The notes under the pieces were generated by a model, which was not told where the DNA came from, did not search any database, and worked only from the letters and a program-made list of their open reading frames with translations. DNA of 64,000 nt. Origin: DATCJA01 sp963734635. GTDB taxonomy: Bacteria > Acidobacteriota > Vicinamibacteria > Vicinamibacterales > UBA2999. Each line of letters opens with the position of its first letter. Positions within the stretch are counted from its first letter, which is position 1. Positions 1 to 8,442 of the stretch are shown piece after piece. The stretch covers positions 1,240,001-1,304,000 of the forward strand of contig CAVTIA010000003.1 of the NCBI GenBank assembly GCA_963734635.1, written 5' to 3'. Both the position numbers and the translations under genes were made by a program.

Positions 1-2
1 CA

Positions 3-383
3 GACTGGGGCGTTGGATATTGGAAGACAGATATACGCGGCGCACTTCTCTATGCGGTGTGGAAGCTCGTTGAACGGGATGCCAAGGTGACGACGGTCTC
101 GTGGAACGGCATCGCGCTCGTGCAGGGCGTAGAGGTGCGCCTGACCAACAATGCCGATCAGTCACGTACCTTCGCGTCGATCTACATGCACGAGAACAGG
201 CTGCTGATTGTGGAAGCCACGGTGCCACGTGGCGATGCGCCACCGGTGTCGTTCAACGAGTCGTTGAACTGGCTCGATGAGAGCGGCCGTCCGGTTCGCT
301 ACCAGACCACCTACGTCAACATCCCTGATGTACCAAAGCCGCCGGCCCGAGGAGGGCAGGCGCCCGCACCCGTTTCCCGCTGA
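3..383 (+). CDS. 3' end of an exported-protein paralogue (partial)
   Basis: The reading frame is open from the first bases of the window, so the gene starts outside it; 126 C-terminal residues are visible. I do not recognise a named family. It is clearly a paralogue of the protein encoded at 2496-3254: both have a segment around VERDAKVTTVSWNGIALVQG (here) or MQRDAKVTHLLWTNISLVEG (there), then a block with MHENRLLIVEATVP or MHEDKLYISEGTVP, then a LDE-G-RY motif and a Pro-rich tail (PKPPARGG or PKPPLQGG). That paralogue has a signal peptide, so this one is probably exported too. It ends in TGA just before a GTAG/CTAC-type palindrome and converges with the TPR-peptidase gene. Function unknown. 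Confidence 0.8.
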   Translation, partial: DWGVGYWKTDIRGALLYAVWKLVERDAKVTTVSWNGIALVQGVEVRLTNNADQSRTFASIYMHENRLLIVEATVPRGDAPPVSFNESLNWLDESGRPVRYQTTYVNIPDVPKPPARGGQAPAPVSR

Positions 384-386
384 CCC

Positions 387-412
387 GGCGGGTCCAAAAG
401 GACCCGCCCTAC
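387..412. repeat. REP-like palindrome ending in CTAC (possible bidirectional terminator)
   Basis: A perfect 9-bp stem (GGCGGGTCC at 387-395, GGACCCGCC at 400-408) with an AAAA loop is followed directly by CTAC (409-412). It lies between two convergent genes, so it could also stop transcription, although there is no T-tract. The CTAC edge matches the other palindromes in this window. Confidence 0.6.
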
Positions 413-425
413 AGACTGTTCGGCT

Positions 426-1508
426 CTATCGGCGGAACTCAGCTTCCAGGACGGTGTACGGAAAGCCAAAGCTGTCGAGCGTGCGCTCTGGCCGATCGTT
501 TTCCGACAACGCTCGAAATATGCTCGGCCAGTTCAAGCCGGGACGCTGCTGCATGACGTTGACTGCGACGAGGCTCGCGTCGTACGCCACCCGTGCCTGG
601 TCAGCGCTGAGACGGCTGAAGCTGTCCTCGAGACTCGCAAGGGAAATGATGCGGCCTGCGGCCTTCAGCCGTCGTCTGGCGGCGCCGGGATCGTCGCCTT
701 CGAAATACTGCGCGAGACCTTCGTGCAGCCACGCCGGAATGCCTCGCGGAGCCATGTTCGCGATCATGGCGTGCGTGAGCTCGTGCACCAGCACACGGTC
801 GAACGCTTGTGGTGTCCTGGCTGCGCCTGCCGCGGGTATGCGGATACGGCCGTCGTAAATCCCGCCTGCCCACTCCGGCGCCTGTGTAATGTCACGAAAC
901 TGCGTCTCGGTGTAAAGCATCACCACGACTGGATCGGAAGGATACCCACCGAGCGCCGCGCCAATCCGCCAGAACTCCGAGTTGAGCGTCTCGGTTGCCG
1001 CTGCGGCAAGCGGCTCGTCGGCGCGCCCCTGGAACATCACCCTGAATCGATCGTACCGGCGCTCCTCGAAATCCCGATGCACGGCGGCGTCCGCGCGCCA
1101 CGCCTTGAGACGCCTGGTGAGGTCCGCGTCGTTCGGCGCATACTTCAACGCCTTCTCGTAGATCGTGATCGCCTGCGCCACGTTACCGTCGGTATAAACG
1201 ATCTCTCCCAGCAATAGCGACGCTCCCGTAAGCTTTGGATTGAATTCCAGCGCACGCCCGAGGCGCCCAACTGCTTCTTTCGAACGCCCCTGCACGTGTG
1301 CAGCCGCACCCGCTCCGAACAGGAGCACAGGGTCGTTCGGCTCGATGGCAAGCGCTTCGGCAAACAGCCTTCCCGCCCGCGCACCATCGCCGCTCTGAAG
1401 CGACTTCCAGCCGGCTTCGTTGAGTTCGATGACAGTGGACTGCGCCTGCGCGACCGGGGTCGCCAAGGCGCACAAGCAGATGACGAGGAGAGCCAATCGC
1501 AGAAGCAT
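426..1508 (-). CDS. exported TPR protein with gluzincin-type metallopeptidase (peptidase MA-like) domain
   Basis: The 360-residue product starts with a Sec signal peptide (about residues 1-22, ending VAQAQ). About three TPR-like helical repeats follow (residues 25-130). The C-terminal half is a peptidase-MA-like domain with HELTHA at 242-247 (zinc ligands H242 and H246, catalytic E243) and a downstream WLHEGLAQYFEG, whose E263 fits the third ligand of gluzincins. It is therefore predicted to be an exported zinc peptidase with a TPR interaction module. The substrate is unknown. It is transcribed towards the partial gene at 3-383. No strong Shine-Dalgarno is visible before the ATG, but the signal peptide supports this start. 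Confidence 0.85.
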   Translation of the reverse strand: MLLRLALLVICLCALATPVAQAQSTVIELNEAGWKSLQSGDGARAGRLFAEALAIEPNDPVLLFGAGAAAHVQGRSKEAVGRLGRALEFNPKLTGASLLLGEIVYTDGNVAQAITIYEKALKYAPNDADLTRRLKAWRADAAVHRDFEERRYDRFRVMFQGRADEPLAAAATETLNSEFWRIGAALGGYPSDPVVVMLYTETQFRDITQAPEWAGGIYDGRIRIPAAGAARTPQAFDRVLVHELTHAMIANMAPRGIPAWLHEGLAQYFEGDDPGAARRRLKAAGRIISLASLEDSFSRLSADQARVAYDASLVAVNVMQQRPGLNWPSIFRALSENDRPERTLDSFGFPYTVLEAEFRR

Positions 1509-1728
1509 CCGTGGCGGCGGGGCAAGCCTTGTGCCCGACCTGCTCTCCTACAAAAGTGGCAATCAGGCAATTTTGAGGATTACGGATTCGACACGCCGCT
1601 GACAAGTTCGAAGAGCTCGCCCCGGATTTCATTCGCACCGCCGCGGCGCCGGCGCCGGGAAGGTCGTTCAGCTGTGGCCCTTCTTTTGCGACGGCACAGC
1701 CACCACCCTCTCAGGCTGAACGCGGATC

Positions 1729-2463
1729 ATGCTGTATCGCTGGCTCAGAGCCATTTTGGAGCGCATCGGCGTTCACCTTCCATTTGCCGGCGTAATCTGC
1801 GTACAAGCGACCCAGACGACTTCAATCGACGAGGAGTGGCGCGCATCGATCAGCACCAGGCGAACGCTCGTCTTCGTTGAGCCCCCGTCGGCAGGAGACT
1901 TGCGCGATACATACGGGGTCGGCCTCGATCGATCGCTGAGCGGCGTGATCTACAGTTCGAGTGACGCTGTGGAACTGGGCCGCGAAGAAGCGGCAGGAAG
2001 GCTGACGCTGTACTGGTGGCCGCGAGATCCCATTGCGCTTTATACCCTCTACGAGCACGAGAGCGGCTGGCGTCCGGCTACGACGTTCGACACACCGGCG
2101 CTGTGTCTGGAATACATGTGCGACATGCGCACGGGCGTGTTCAGCTTCGAATGCGTCGCGCCGGCGTCATTCGAAGCGGCCGTGGTATTCAAGCGACCCC
2201 GGTGGCCAAGACGACTTACCGAACGCACCGCCATTGAGCATGCGCTCAAACGACTGAATGCGGCCGCGCAGGCACCTCACATCACCGATGGCGGAAGACG
2301 CGTTACATGCGACATCAGCGGCGCAAAGGTGGGCGAACGCTACGTCCTCGTGGTCTTCCGCGAACATGCAGTCGCCCAGTGCGAACGCTGGCTGAAGCAA
2401 ACCTCGATGTTCGGTCGAGCTCACCGTGCACTCGACGATTGGGCTCGTGCGTTCAGAGGCTGA
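1729..2463 (+). CDS. hypothetical protein, 244 aa
   Basis: A 244-residue open frame with a plausible soluble composition, rich in Arg, Ala and aromatic residues. There is no clear signal peptide, although residues 14-28 are mildly hydrophobic. I do not recognise a domain. It is divergent from the TPR-peptidase gene (start 1508) and convergent with the exported-protein gene ending at 2496. The spacing suits a real gene, and no better frame exists in this stretch. The ATG lacks a convincing ribosome-binding site, so the start is uncertain. Confidence 0.6.
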   Translation: MLYRWLRAILERIGVHLPFAGVICVQATQTTSIDEEWRASISTRRTLVFVEPPSAGDLRDTYGVGLDRSLSGVIYSSSDAVELGREEAAGRLTLYWWPRDPIALYTLYEHESGWRPATTFDTPALCLEYMCDMRTGVFSFECVAPASFEAAVVFKRPRWPRRLTERTAIEHALKRLNAAAQAPHITDGGRRVTCDISGAKVGERYVLVVFREHAVAQCERWLKQTSMFGRAHRALDDWARAFRG

Positions 2464-2495
2464 CCGCCAACAGGACCGTCTTCAGCACATCACCG

Positions 2496-3254
2496 TCAGT
2501 TGCCGCGGCCACCCGCTACCCCGCCGGCGCCCTGACCACGACCGCCGCCCTGTCCGCCGCGCCCGGCTGCCGCTCCTCCGCCGCCACCCTGAAGGGGCGG
2601 TTTAGGGAATCCGTTGTGATAGAAATCGGCGTACCGAATGCCGTTGCCCTTCTCGTCCAGGAACCCGAGCGACTGATAAAACAGGCCAGGCTCCGGGTAG
2701 CCGTCGGGTACGGTGCCTTCTGAGATGTACAGCTTGTCTTCATGCATGAAGACCGACGCCGCCGTGAGCGACTTGTCCGCGTTGAGCAGGCGAATCTGGT
2801 GTCCCTCGACCAGGCTGATGTTCGTCCACAGCAGATGCGTCACTTTCGCGTCGCGCTGCATGAAGAGCCACGTCGCATATGTGATCGCGCCCGCCTTGTC
2901 GGCTTTCGAGTAGCCCGGTCCGGTTGAATTGCCCGGTGCGCCCGAGCCGCCACGGCACGCTTCGGACCCAGCGGGACACGCCTTCTGCTTCTCCAATCCG
3001 AGCTGCGTGATGTTGCTGTAATCCACGACCGTCACCGAGTACTTGTGAGTCGGCGAGAGCTCGACGCTGTAGACCCGCGCGGGCAGCCGGTGACCGAACT
3101 GGGACATGAACGTCGTGTCGGTAATCTTCGGGTCGCCGGGGAAGTTGCAGGTGAACCGATCCTGCTGGGATGCAAATTCCTTCCATTCCTGCGCAAGCGC
3201 CGGCGCGCACATCCATAGGATGAGGGCTGCTGATAAGAGAGGTCTCAAACGCAT
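2496..3254 (-). CDS. exported protein of unknown function with Gly-rich tail
   Basis: I chose the ATG at 3254 because it is preceded by CGGAGAA and begins a good signal peptide (MRLRPLLSAALILWMCAPALAQ); the frame extends further upstream but only into non-signal sequence. The mature protein (about 230 aa) has a compact N-terminal region with FTCNFPGDPKI, a central region shared with the partial gene at 3-383, and an extended C-terminal tail made almost only of Gly, Ala, Arg and Gln. I see no catalytic motif. The Gly/Arg tail suggests disorder or surface interaction. A periplasmic or secreted location is inferred. Confidence 0.8.
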   Translation of the reverse strand: MRLRPLLSAALILWMCAPALAQEWKEFASQQDRFTCNFPGDPKITDTTFMSQFGHRLPARVYSVELSPTHKYSVTVVDYSNITQLGLEKQKACPAGSEACRGGSGAPGNSTGPGYSKADKAGAITYATWLFMQRDAKVTHLLWTNISLVEGHQIRLLNADKSLTAASVFMHEDKLYISEGTVPDGYPEPGLFYQSLGFLDEKGNGIRYADFYHNGFPKPPLQGGGGGAAAGRGGQGGGRGQGAGGVAGGRGN

Positions 3255-3449
3255 ATTGATTCTCCGTCGGGCGTCGCGATGTGCGAGGCGCCGATAAGAT
3301 ACCACCGCTGCTCCGAGCTCAGCCATGAACCCGGCCACGATGAGCGTGAGCGGCACGAACCGCGCCCGGCGCGCCATCGCCGTTTGACAGCCGTTCCATC
3401 CGGCACCTACGATTACACCTCACCCTCAGTCAGGTTCAGGGATTCTGTT

Positions 3450-4097
3450 GTGACTCAATGGCTTCGCCGCACGCTCACCTCGTTCACCGTCCGCTTTGGC
3501 CGGCCGCTCGTGCGCTGTGTGGCGACGGCAAAGCTTCCGACCGAATACGGCGAATTCGACATTCACGTCTTCAAGAGTATTTTGTCCACGAAAACGCACG
3601 TCGCACTGGTGCTCGGCGCGATCGGTAACGGGGAACACATCGTTACACGCGTTCATTCGGCGTGCCTGACAGGCGACCTTTTCCACTCGGCGCGCTGCGA
3701 CTGCGGCCAGCAGCTGCACGCGGCGCTCGAGCAGATTGGCGAGAATGGCCGCGGCGTGCTTCTCTACCTCGACCAGGAAGGTCGCGGCATCGGGCTCGCG
3801 AACAAGATCCGCGCGTATGCCCTGCAGGACCGCGGGGTCGACACCGTCGAAGCCAACGAGCGATTGGGCTTTCCGGCGGACATTCGCGACTACAACGTCG
3901 CCTTCAAGATGCTGCGCCATCTCGGAGTAAAGTCCACGCGCCTCCTGAGCAACAACCCGCGGAAGCTTGCGGGTCTCACAGGCGAAGGCCTCTCGGTGAC
4001 CGAGCGGCTCCCCATCGAGATTCAACCGACCGCCTCCACAGCACGCTACTTGAAGACCAAGAAAGAAAAGCTGGGACATCTGCTCTCGTCGGTATAG
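3450..4097 (+). CDS. ribA: GTP cyclohydrolase II
   Basis: This enzyme opens GTP to 2,5-diamino-6-ribosylamino-pyrimidinone 5'-phosphate, formate and pyrophosphate. The zinc site is intact: C72, C83 and C85 in ACLTGDLFHSARCDCGQQL, with the same spacing as E. coli RibA. YLDQEGRGIGL, DTVEANERLGF and LLSNNPRKLAGL are also typical of the family. The open frame reaches back to 3279 without ATG; GTG 3450, preceded by CAGGGA, gives 215 residues, close to the roughly 196 of E. coli. It is a stand-alone enzyme with no RibB domain, and no ribB, ribH or ribE lies nearby. It sits instead among PTPS-like, reductase, glycosyltransferase and methyltransferase genes, so it probably feeds a dedicated pathway rather than riboflavin. 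The sulfatase gene begins immediately after its stop. Confidence 0.95.
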   Translation: MTQWLRRTLTSFTVRFGRPLVRCVATAKLPTEYGEFDIHVFKSILSTKTHVALVLGAIGNGEHIVTRVHSACLTGDLFHSARCDCGQQLHAALEQIGENGRGVLLYLDQEGRGIGLANKIRAYALQDRGVDTVEANERLGFPADIRDYNVAFKMLRHLGVKSTRLLSNNPRKLAGLTGEGLSVTERLPIEIQPTASTARYLKTKKEKLGHLLSSV

Positions 4098-5710
4098 GTG
4101 GTGGCACGCAGGGTCTCAATCGGGTGGCTCGCGTGGCTCCCGGTCGCGTTGTCGCTCGTCGTCCTCAACGCCTCGCTGACATTTGAGAATGTCTGGCCCA
4201 CTCCCAGGATCGCGTGGGCGCTTGCCCTCTCGATCGAGCTGGCCGTCACTGTCCTGATCCTCTCCGATTGCGCGCGCGGTGGGCTCCGATGCTGGCGCGT
4301 CGCGTGCTGCCGCCTGTGTGGGTAGTGCTCGTAGCGGGCCACTATCTCGACGTCACAGCCCCGGGCCTGTATGGACGAGAGTTCAACGTCTACTGGGACA
4401 CTCAGCATCTGGGAAACGTGACCGCGATGCTCGCGCGCGCCGCACCGTGGTGGTTGATCGCGGCTGTGGCCGGAACGGCCGTCATAGCGACCGGTGTCGT
4501 GTATGTGCTGGCCCGCGTTGCCCTCATCCAGATCGCCGCGGCAATGGACCACCGACGCGTGCGCGTTGCGCTGGGCTCGCTTGCGGCAGGCGTGATTCTG
4601 TTGTTCGCAGGTCAGCGCACGATGAACGGCTTCCCCGTCGACGTTGCGTTCGCGGATCCCGTAACGCCGGCGTATTTCCGCCAGGCGCGTTTCGCGATGG
4701 CCATTGTCGGCGCAGATTCAACCCCATCGCTGGGGCCCAGTCCGGCGCTCGACACCCGCCTCCGAGCTCTCGGCGGCGCCGACGTGCTGCTCATCTTTGT
4801 CGAGTCGTATGGCGCCATCACGTACGAGACGCCCGCTATCACGGCGGGGCTGGCCCAAAGTCGCGCCGACCTCGATGCGGCCATCCGCGAGACGGGTCGC
4901 GACGTGGTGTCGGCCTACGTCGAATCACCCACGTTTGGCGGATCTTCGTGGCTCGCGCATCTGAGCCTGCTGTCAGGCGTCGACGTGCGCGACCAGTACG
5001 CATATTCGGCGTTGATGGCCTCGCGGAGAGCCACGATGGTGACGAACTTCGCGCGCGGCGGCTACCGCACGGTCGCGATGATGCCTGGCATGCGGCAGGC
5101 CTGGCCGGAGGGAGCGTTCTACGGCTTCGACGTGATCTATGGCCATGATGGCCTGGAATACGAAGGACCACAGTTCGGCTGGTGGAGCATTCCCGATCAG
5201 TACGCGCTCGCCAGGTTAGACGCGCTCGAACGTCGCGGACGGTCCCGCCCACCGGTATTCGTCGTCTTTCCGACGGGTACGAGCCACGCGCCGTTCGGCC
5301 CGGTCCCTCCGTATCAGCCATCCTGGACGCGCGTGCTGACGGCCGATGCCTTCGACGCTGCAGATGTGGCGCACGCGATGGCCGTGACGCCAGACTTGTC
5401 GAATCTGGCGCCGAGCTACGTTCGCGCGATGGCGTATGAATACAGATCCCTGGCCGGATACGTTCGCCAGCAGGCGGACGATCTCGTGATGATCGTCGTC
5501 GGCGACCATCAGCCGCCTGCCGCGGTCAGCGGCCGAGACGCGCCCTGGCACGTTCCGGTGCACGTGATCGGACGGCGGCTGCACATCCTCGATCGCCTTC
5601 GGAGTGCGGGATTCCGCCCGGGGCTCGAGCCGCAGCGCCCGTCGATCGGCGTCATGCACGAGCTCACCCCGATGCTGCTCGACGCATTCGACGTGTCCGA
5701 TCGTTCATGA
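4098..5710 (+). CDS. membrane sulfatase / LTA-synthase-like protein (apparent frameshift near 4280)
   Basis: The first 60 or so codons (from GTG 4098, directly after the ribA stop) encode two membrane helices in one frame. From about 4280 the protein continues in another frame with further helices (VWVVLVAGHYL, WWLIAAVAGTAVIATGVVYVL, GSLAAGVILLFAG) and then a periplasmic alkaline-phosphatase-fold domain. That domain shows LLIFVESYG, a putative nucleophile region FGGSSWLAHLSLLSG, and the metal motif VVGDHQPP. Together they give the usual layout of an LTA-synthase or phosphoethanolamine-transferase-like enzyme: about five helices plus an outward-facing catalytic domain. The likely role is transfer or hydrolysis of a phospho- or sulfo-ester at the envelope. 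The split could be a sequencing indel; the alternative is a separate 75-aa protein followed by an ATG near 4289. Confidence 0.8.
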
Positions 5711-5715
5711 CAACC

Positions 5716-5767
5716 GTAGTGTCCGGCTTTAGCCGGACCTCGAGGTCCGCCTGAAGGCGGACACTAC
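5716..5767. repeat. REP doublet (BIME/REPIN-like): GTAG-hairpin-hairpin-CTAC
   Basis: Outer arms GTAGTGTCCG (5716-5725) and CGGACACTAC (5758-5767) are exact inverted repeats. Inside are two hairpins with 8-bp stems: GTCCGGCT/AGCCGGAC (5721-5738) and GTCCGCCT/AGGCGGAC (5745-5762), joined by CTCGAG-centred sequence. This is the arrangement of two REP units in inverted orientation. It lies between convergent genes. Confidence 0.8.
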
Positions 5768-5794
5768 GACCGTGGGAACCCCCCGCCCACGCAT

Positions 5795-6241
5795 CTATTT
5801 GGACACGCTGAATGGCAGCTTCGCGCCGCCGACGGCCAGTGCAAGCAAGCCGCCGAGAATTGGCAGCCCGTATGCGTTGATCAGGTAGTCGTAGCGAAGC
5901 ATCACATCGCTCGCGAAGTGAAAATTGATCACCATGAGCAGCGCCAGTGTCGCGGCCAGACGTACCTGTGTTCCCAGCACGAGTGCCGATCCAGCGGCCA
6001 GCTCCGCCAGCACGACCAGGCGCGCGAAGATCGGCGCGCCCGGAATCGCTACGGTCTCGAGGTACCACCTCGCCAACGGCCTTGCCACGTCGCGCCATTC
6101 CTGCAGCCGGCCCAGGAGGATTCCGCTGTCGGTCAGCCATTCGATCTTGTCGAGTCCCATGAAGATCAGAAACACACCGAGCGCCACCGACAGAATGCGC
6201 AGCGCGCCACCACAGGATGCGATTCGTCCCAAAAACGACAT
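5795..6241 (-). CDS. DoxX family membrane protein
   Basis: A 148-residue integral membrane protein with four predicted helices (ILSVALGVFLIFMGLDKI, IFARLVVLAELAAGSALVLG, LAATLALLMVINFHFA, LPILGGLLALAVGG). The family pattern is present: a first helix with G-D/K-hairpin residues, a second helix starting A-R-L-V-V-L-A-E, and an N-F-H-F motif in helix 3. DoxX-like proteins are small quinol-linked or redox-related membrane subunits, but the function of this one is not evident. The ATG is preceded by TAGGAG. It lies 9 bp downstream of the CDP-alcohol phosphatidyltransferase gene, so the two form a minus-strand operon. Confidence 0.85.
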   Translation of the reverse strand: MSFLGRIASCGGALRILSVALGVFLIFMGLDKIEWLTDSGILLGRLQEWRDVARPLARWYLETVAIPGAPIFARLVVLAELAAGSALVLGTQVRLAATLALLMVINFHFASDVMLRYDYLINAYGLPILGGLLALAVGGAKLPFSVSK

Positions 6242-6250
6242 GCTTCACTC

Positions 6251-6961
6251 CTACGACGTGCGGTGTTGACGCGCCAGCCACGCCACGTCGATGGCAAACG
6301 ACCACGTCAGGGCAGCCAGGGTAACCGCGGCTACCGCGGAGCTCGCCGGCACGGAGATGGCGGGCGCAAGCGCGACGCTGAGCCCGAGAAGCTGAACCAC
6401 CGCCACAGCCCTGCCACGCCGGGTCGGCCGGAGTGGCGCTGCGAGCCACGGCAGCACCTGTCCCGCCGCCACGAATGCGTACCGCATCAAACCGCACAGC
6501 AACACCCACATACCGGCTTTGCCGTGCTGCCAGACCAGAATCGACAGCACCAGGATGAATGCCGCGTCGGTCTCCATATCGAAGCGCGCGCCGTATCCGC
6601 TGGTCATGCGCGTCGTACGGGCCACCCACCCGTCGATCCCGTCGAGCGCCGCGAACATCATGGTGAAGCCGATCACCCACCACAGCATCGGCGCCGATGC
6701 AGGATAGCCGATCAATCCCGCGACGAGCGCGGCAAGGATCGCGCGGATCGTCGTCACGACGTTGGCGGGGCCAAATCGCGGGTAGGGATGCTGGTCGCCA
6801 GCCACCGCGACAACGGCGGCCGTCAGGACCACGAAGAACCCGGCAGCTTTCGTAGCGTAACCAGCGCCGTCGTTCACGAACGAGCCGGCCAACCAACCCA
6901 GAACCGCGGTGCTCGCGAGGCCGATGACGAGCGCGACGTTGTAACGGCGTGTGTACCGCAT
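6251..6961 (-). CDS. CDP-alcohol phosphatidyltransferase family protein
   Basis: A membrane enzyme that transfers a phosphatidyl-type group from a CDP-alcohol to an acceptor alcohol. The signature D-G-x2-A-R-x8-G-x3-D-x3-D is intact in LDGIDGWVARTT and GYGARFDMETDA. Five or six membrane helices surround it. The usual family size is about 200 residues; 236 are obtained from ATG 6961. Upstream in-frame starts (ATG 6997 or further) would overlap the divergent dehydrogenase gene, whose ATG is at 6976, and none has a strong ribosome-binding site, so the start is uncertain. Its place beside the GTP-derived metabolite genes suggests that it attaches a lipid or phospho-alcohol to that product; this is inference. 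Confidence 0.85.
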   Translation of the reverse strand: MRYTRRYNVALVIGLASTAVLGWLAGSFVNDGAGYATKAAGFFVVLTAAVVAVAGDQHPYPRFGPANVVTTIRAILAALVAGLIGYPASAPMLWWVIGFTMMFAALDGIDGWVARTTRMTSGYGARFDMETDAAFILVLSILVWQHGKAGMWVLLCGLMRYAFVAAGQVLPWLAAPLRPTRRGRAVAVVQLLGLSVALAPAISVPASSAVAAVTLAALTWSFAIDVAWLARQHRTS

Positions 6962-6975
6962 CAGAATGTCGACGT

Positions 6976-7950
6976 ATGAAGGAGGACGCCCGAGCATTCT
7001 GGGTGACCGCACCCGGCCGCGGAGAGATTCGCGCCGAAACCCTCCGAGCGGCGGCGGCCGGCGACGTCGTCGTGCGTGCACTGTACAGCGGCATCAGTCG
7101 TGGGACTGAGGCGCTCGTCTTTGAAGGGCGTGTGCCATCGAGCGAACATGCCCGGATGCGCGCTCCTTTTCAGCAAGGGGAGTTCCCCGCGCCCGTGAAG
7201 TACGGATACTCCATGGTCGGTCGCGTCGAGTGCGGGCCCGATGGACTGACCGGCCGTACGGTGTTCGTGCTCCATCCACATCAAACGCGCTTCGTCGTTC
7301 CCGCTGAAAGCGTTCACGTCGTGCCCGATGCCATTCCCGCGTCCCGGGCCATTCTCGCCGCGAACCTCGAAACGGCAGTAAATGGGGTGTGGGATGCGAG
7401 CCCGCATCTCGGCGATCGTATCGCGGTGATTGGCGGAGGAACGGTGGGCTGCCTGGCTGCATGGCTCGTGGCGCGAATTCCGGGATGCCGGGTCGAGCTG
7501 ATCGACGTCAATCCGCGCCGGGCGTCTGTCGCAGCTGCGTTGAAAGTGCCATTTGCCGAGCCTGCGGCCGCCGCCCGCGACGCGGACGTCGTCATCCACG
7601 CGAGTGGTAGTCCCGAAGGTCTCGAGCTTGCTCTGCAGGTCGCCGGCAACGAGGCGAGGATCGTCGAGCTGAGCTGGTTCGGTAGTCGGACAGTGGCCCT
7701 CCCTCTGGGCGGCGCGTTTCACTCCCGTCGCCTGACAATCGCCTCGTCACAGGTAGGCCAGGTGGCACCACCGCAACGATCGCGATGGGACAACCGACGA
7801 CGCATGGCGCTCGCGCTCGATCTCCTGCGCGATGCTGATCTGGATGTGCTCATTACGGGCGAGAGCGACTTCGAGACGCTCCCCGAGGTTATGGCGCGGC
7901 TGTCGCGGACGCCTGGTGACACTCTCTGTCATCGGATTCGATACTCCTGA
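6976..7950 (+). CDS. zinc-independent MDR (alcohol dehydrogenase-like) oxidoreductase
   Basis: A medium-chain dehydrogenase/reductase fold of 324 residues. The N-terminal GroES-like domain has YSGISRGTEALVFEGRVP and GYSMVGRV. The usual zinc-binding Cys and the GHE motif are absent (S and GYS instead), so catalytic zinc is probably not used; the bacteriochlorophyllide dehydrogenase BchC has a similar SG-S-GTE motif. The Rossmann domain has VIGGGTVGCLAAWLV followed by an acidic strand end (LIDVNP), which favours NAD(H). The likely role is redox of a hydroxyl or keto group in the pathway encoded around it. ATG 6976 is chosen; an in-frame GTG at 6949 would overlap the divergent gene. The PTPS-like gene follows about 80 bp downstream. 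Confidence 0.85.
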   Translation: MKEDARAFWVTAPGRGEIRAETLRAAAAGDVVVRALYSGISRGTEALVFEGRVPSSEHARMRAPFQQGEFPAPVKYGYSMVGRVECGPDGLTGRTVFVLHPHQTRFVVPAESVHVVPDAIPASRAILAANLETAVNGVWDASPHLGDRIAVIGGGTVGCLAAWLVARIPGCRVELIDVNPRRASVAAALKVPFAEPAAAARDADVVIHASGSPEGLELALQVAGNEARIVELSWFGSRTVALPLGGAFHSRRLTIASSQVGQVAPPQRSRWDNRRRMALALDLLRDADLDVLITGESDFETLPEVMARLSRTPGDTLCHRIRYS

Positions 7951-7983
7951 TGCCCCGGTGCGTGAGCCTGGTGCCTTAGACAG

Positions 7984-8017
7984 CCCTGATCCCTGGACCC
8001 TGAGGCCTGAGGCCTGA
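7984..8017. repeat. CCTGA-based simple repeat
   Basis: The stretch between the dehydrogenase and PTPS-like genes is built from iterated CCTGA/CCTGG words, including two adjacent copies of GAGGCCT. It is non-coding and resembles the word-like intergenic repeats seen elsewhere in the window. No function can be assigned. Confidence 0.45.
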
Positions 8018-8029
8018 TGTGGAGGCGAC

Positions 8030-8440
8030 ATGTATAGCGTCACCGTGCGAGATCACATGATGATTGCGCACAGCTTGAAAGGGGAGGTATTTGGACCCGC
8101 GCAGCGCCTCCATGGGGCCACTTACATTGTGGATGTGGAGCTCAAGCGGCCCACCCTCGACGCAGATGGCATCGTCGTGGACATCGGTCGTGCATCAGAT
8201 GCGCTGCGGCGAGTGCTCGCTGATCTCAATTACCGCAATCTTGACGAGGTCCCGGCTTTTTCAGGTCGCAACACCACCACCGAGATGCTCGCCCGGCTCG
8301 TCTTCGATTACTTCGTTGCGTCGATTGGACGCGGCGAGCTCGGTCCTGGAGCGACCGCACTCGAACAGATCCGCGTGACACTCCACGAGTCGCACGTTGC
8401 GTCTGCGTCCTTCGAGGGCAGAGTGGAAAGAGCATCATAG
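8030..8440 (+). CDS. 6-pyruvoyl-tetrahydropterin synthase / QueD-fold protein with remodelled active site
   Basis: A 136-residue T-fold protein starting at an ATG with an ideal GGAGG six bases upstream. Alignment by eye to E. coli QueD is clear: MIAHSL gives zinc ligand H14, RLHGAT gives H28, and NTTTEMLARLVFDY matches the NPTSE helix. HES near residue 119 keeps the substrate-binding Glu. However, the third zinc His is Ala (A30), the catalytic Cys position is Ala (A24), and the catalytic Asp-His pair is Asn-Tyr (N67, Y68). Canonical carboxytetrahydropterin or pyruvoyltetrahydropterin synthase chemistry is therefore unlikely. It may bind a pterin or pyrimidine and catalyse a different step. 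The glycosyltransferase gene starts 2 bp after its stop. Confidence 0.85.
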   Translation: MYSVTVRDHMMIAHSLKGEVFGPAQRLHGATYIVDVELKRPTLDADGIVVDIGRASDALRRVLADLNYRNLDEVPAFSGRNTTTEMLARLVFDYFVASIGRGELGPGATALEQIRVTLHESHVASASFEGRVERAS

Positions 8441-8442
8441 AG

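Noticed and set aside
277..858. 193-codon plus-strand frame
   Set aside because: It lies antisense to the TPR-peptidase gene, has a biased Arg/Ala composition and no ribosome-binding site.
3279..3449. N-terminal extension of GTP cyclohydrolase II
   Set aside because: The extra residues do not match the family and contain no ATG; GTG 3450 gives the right length.
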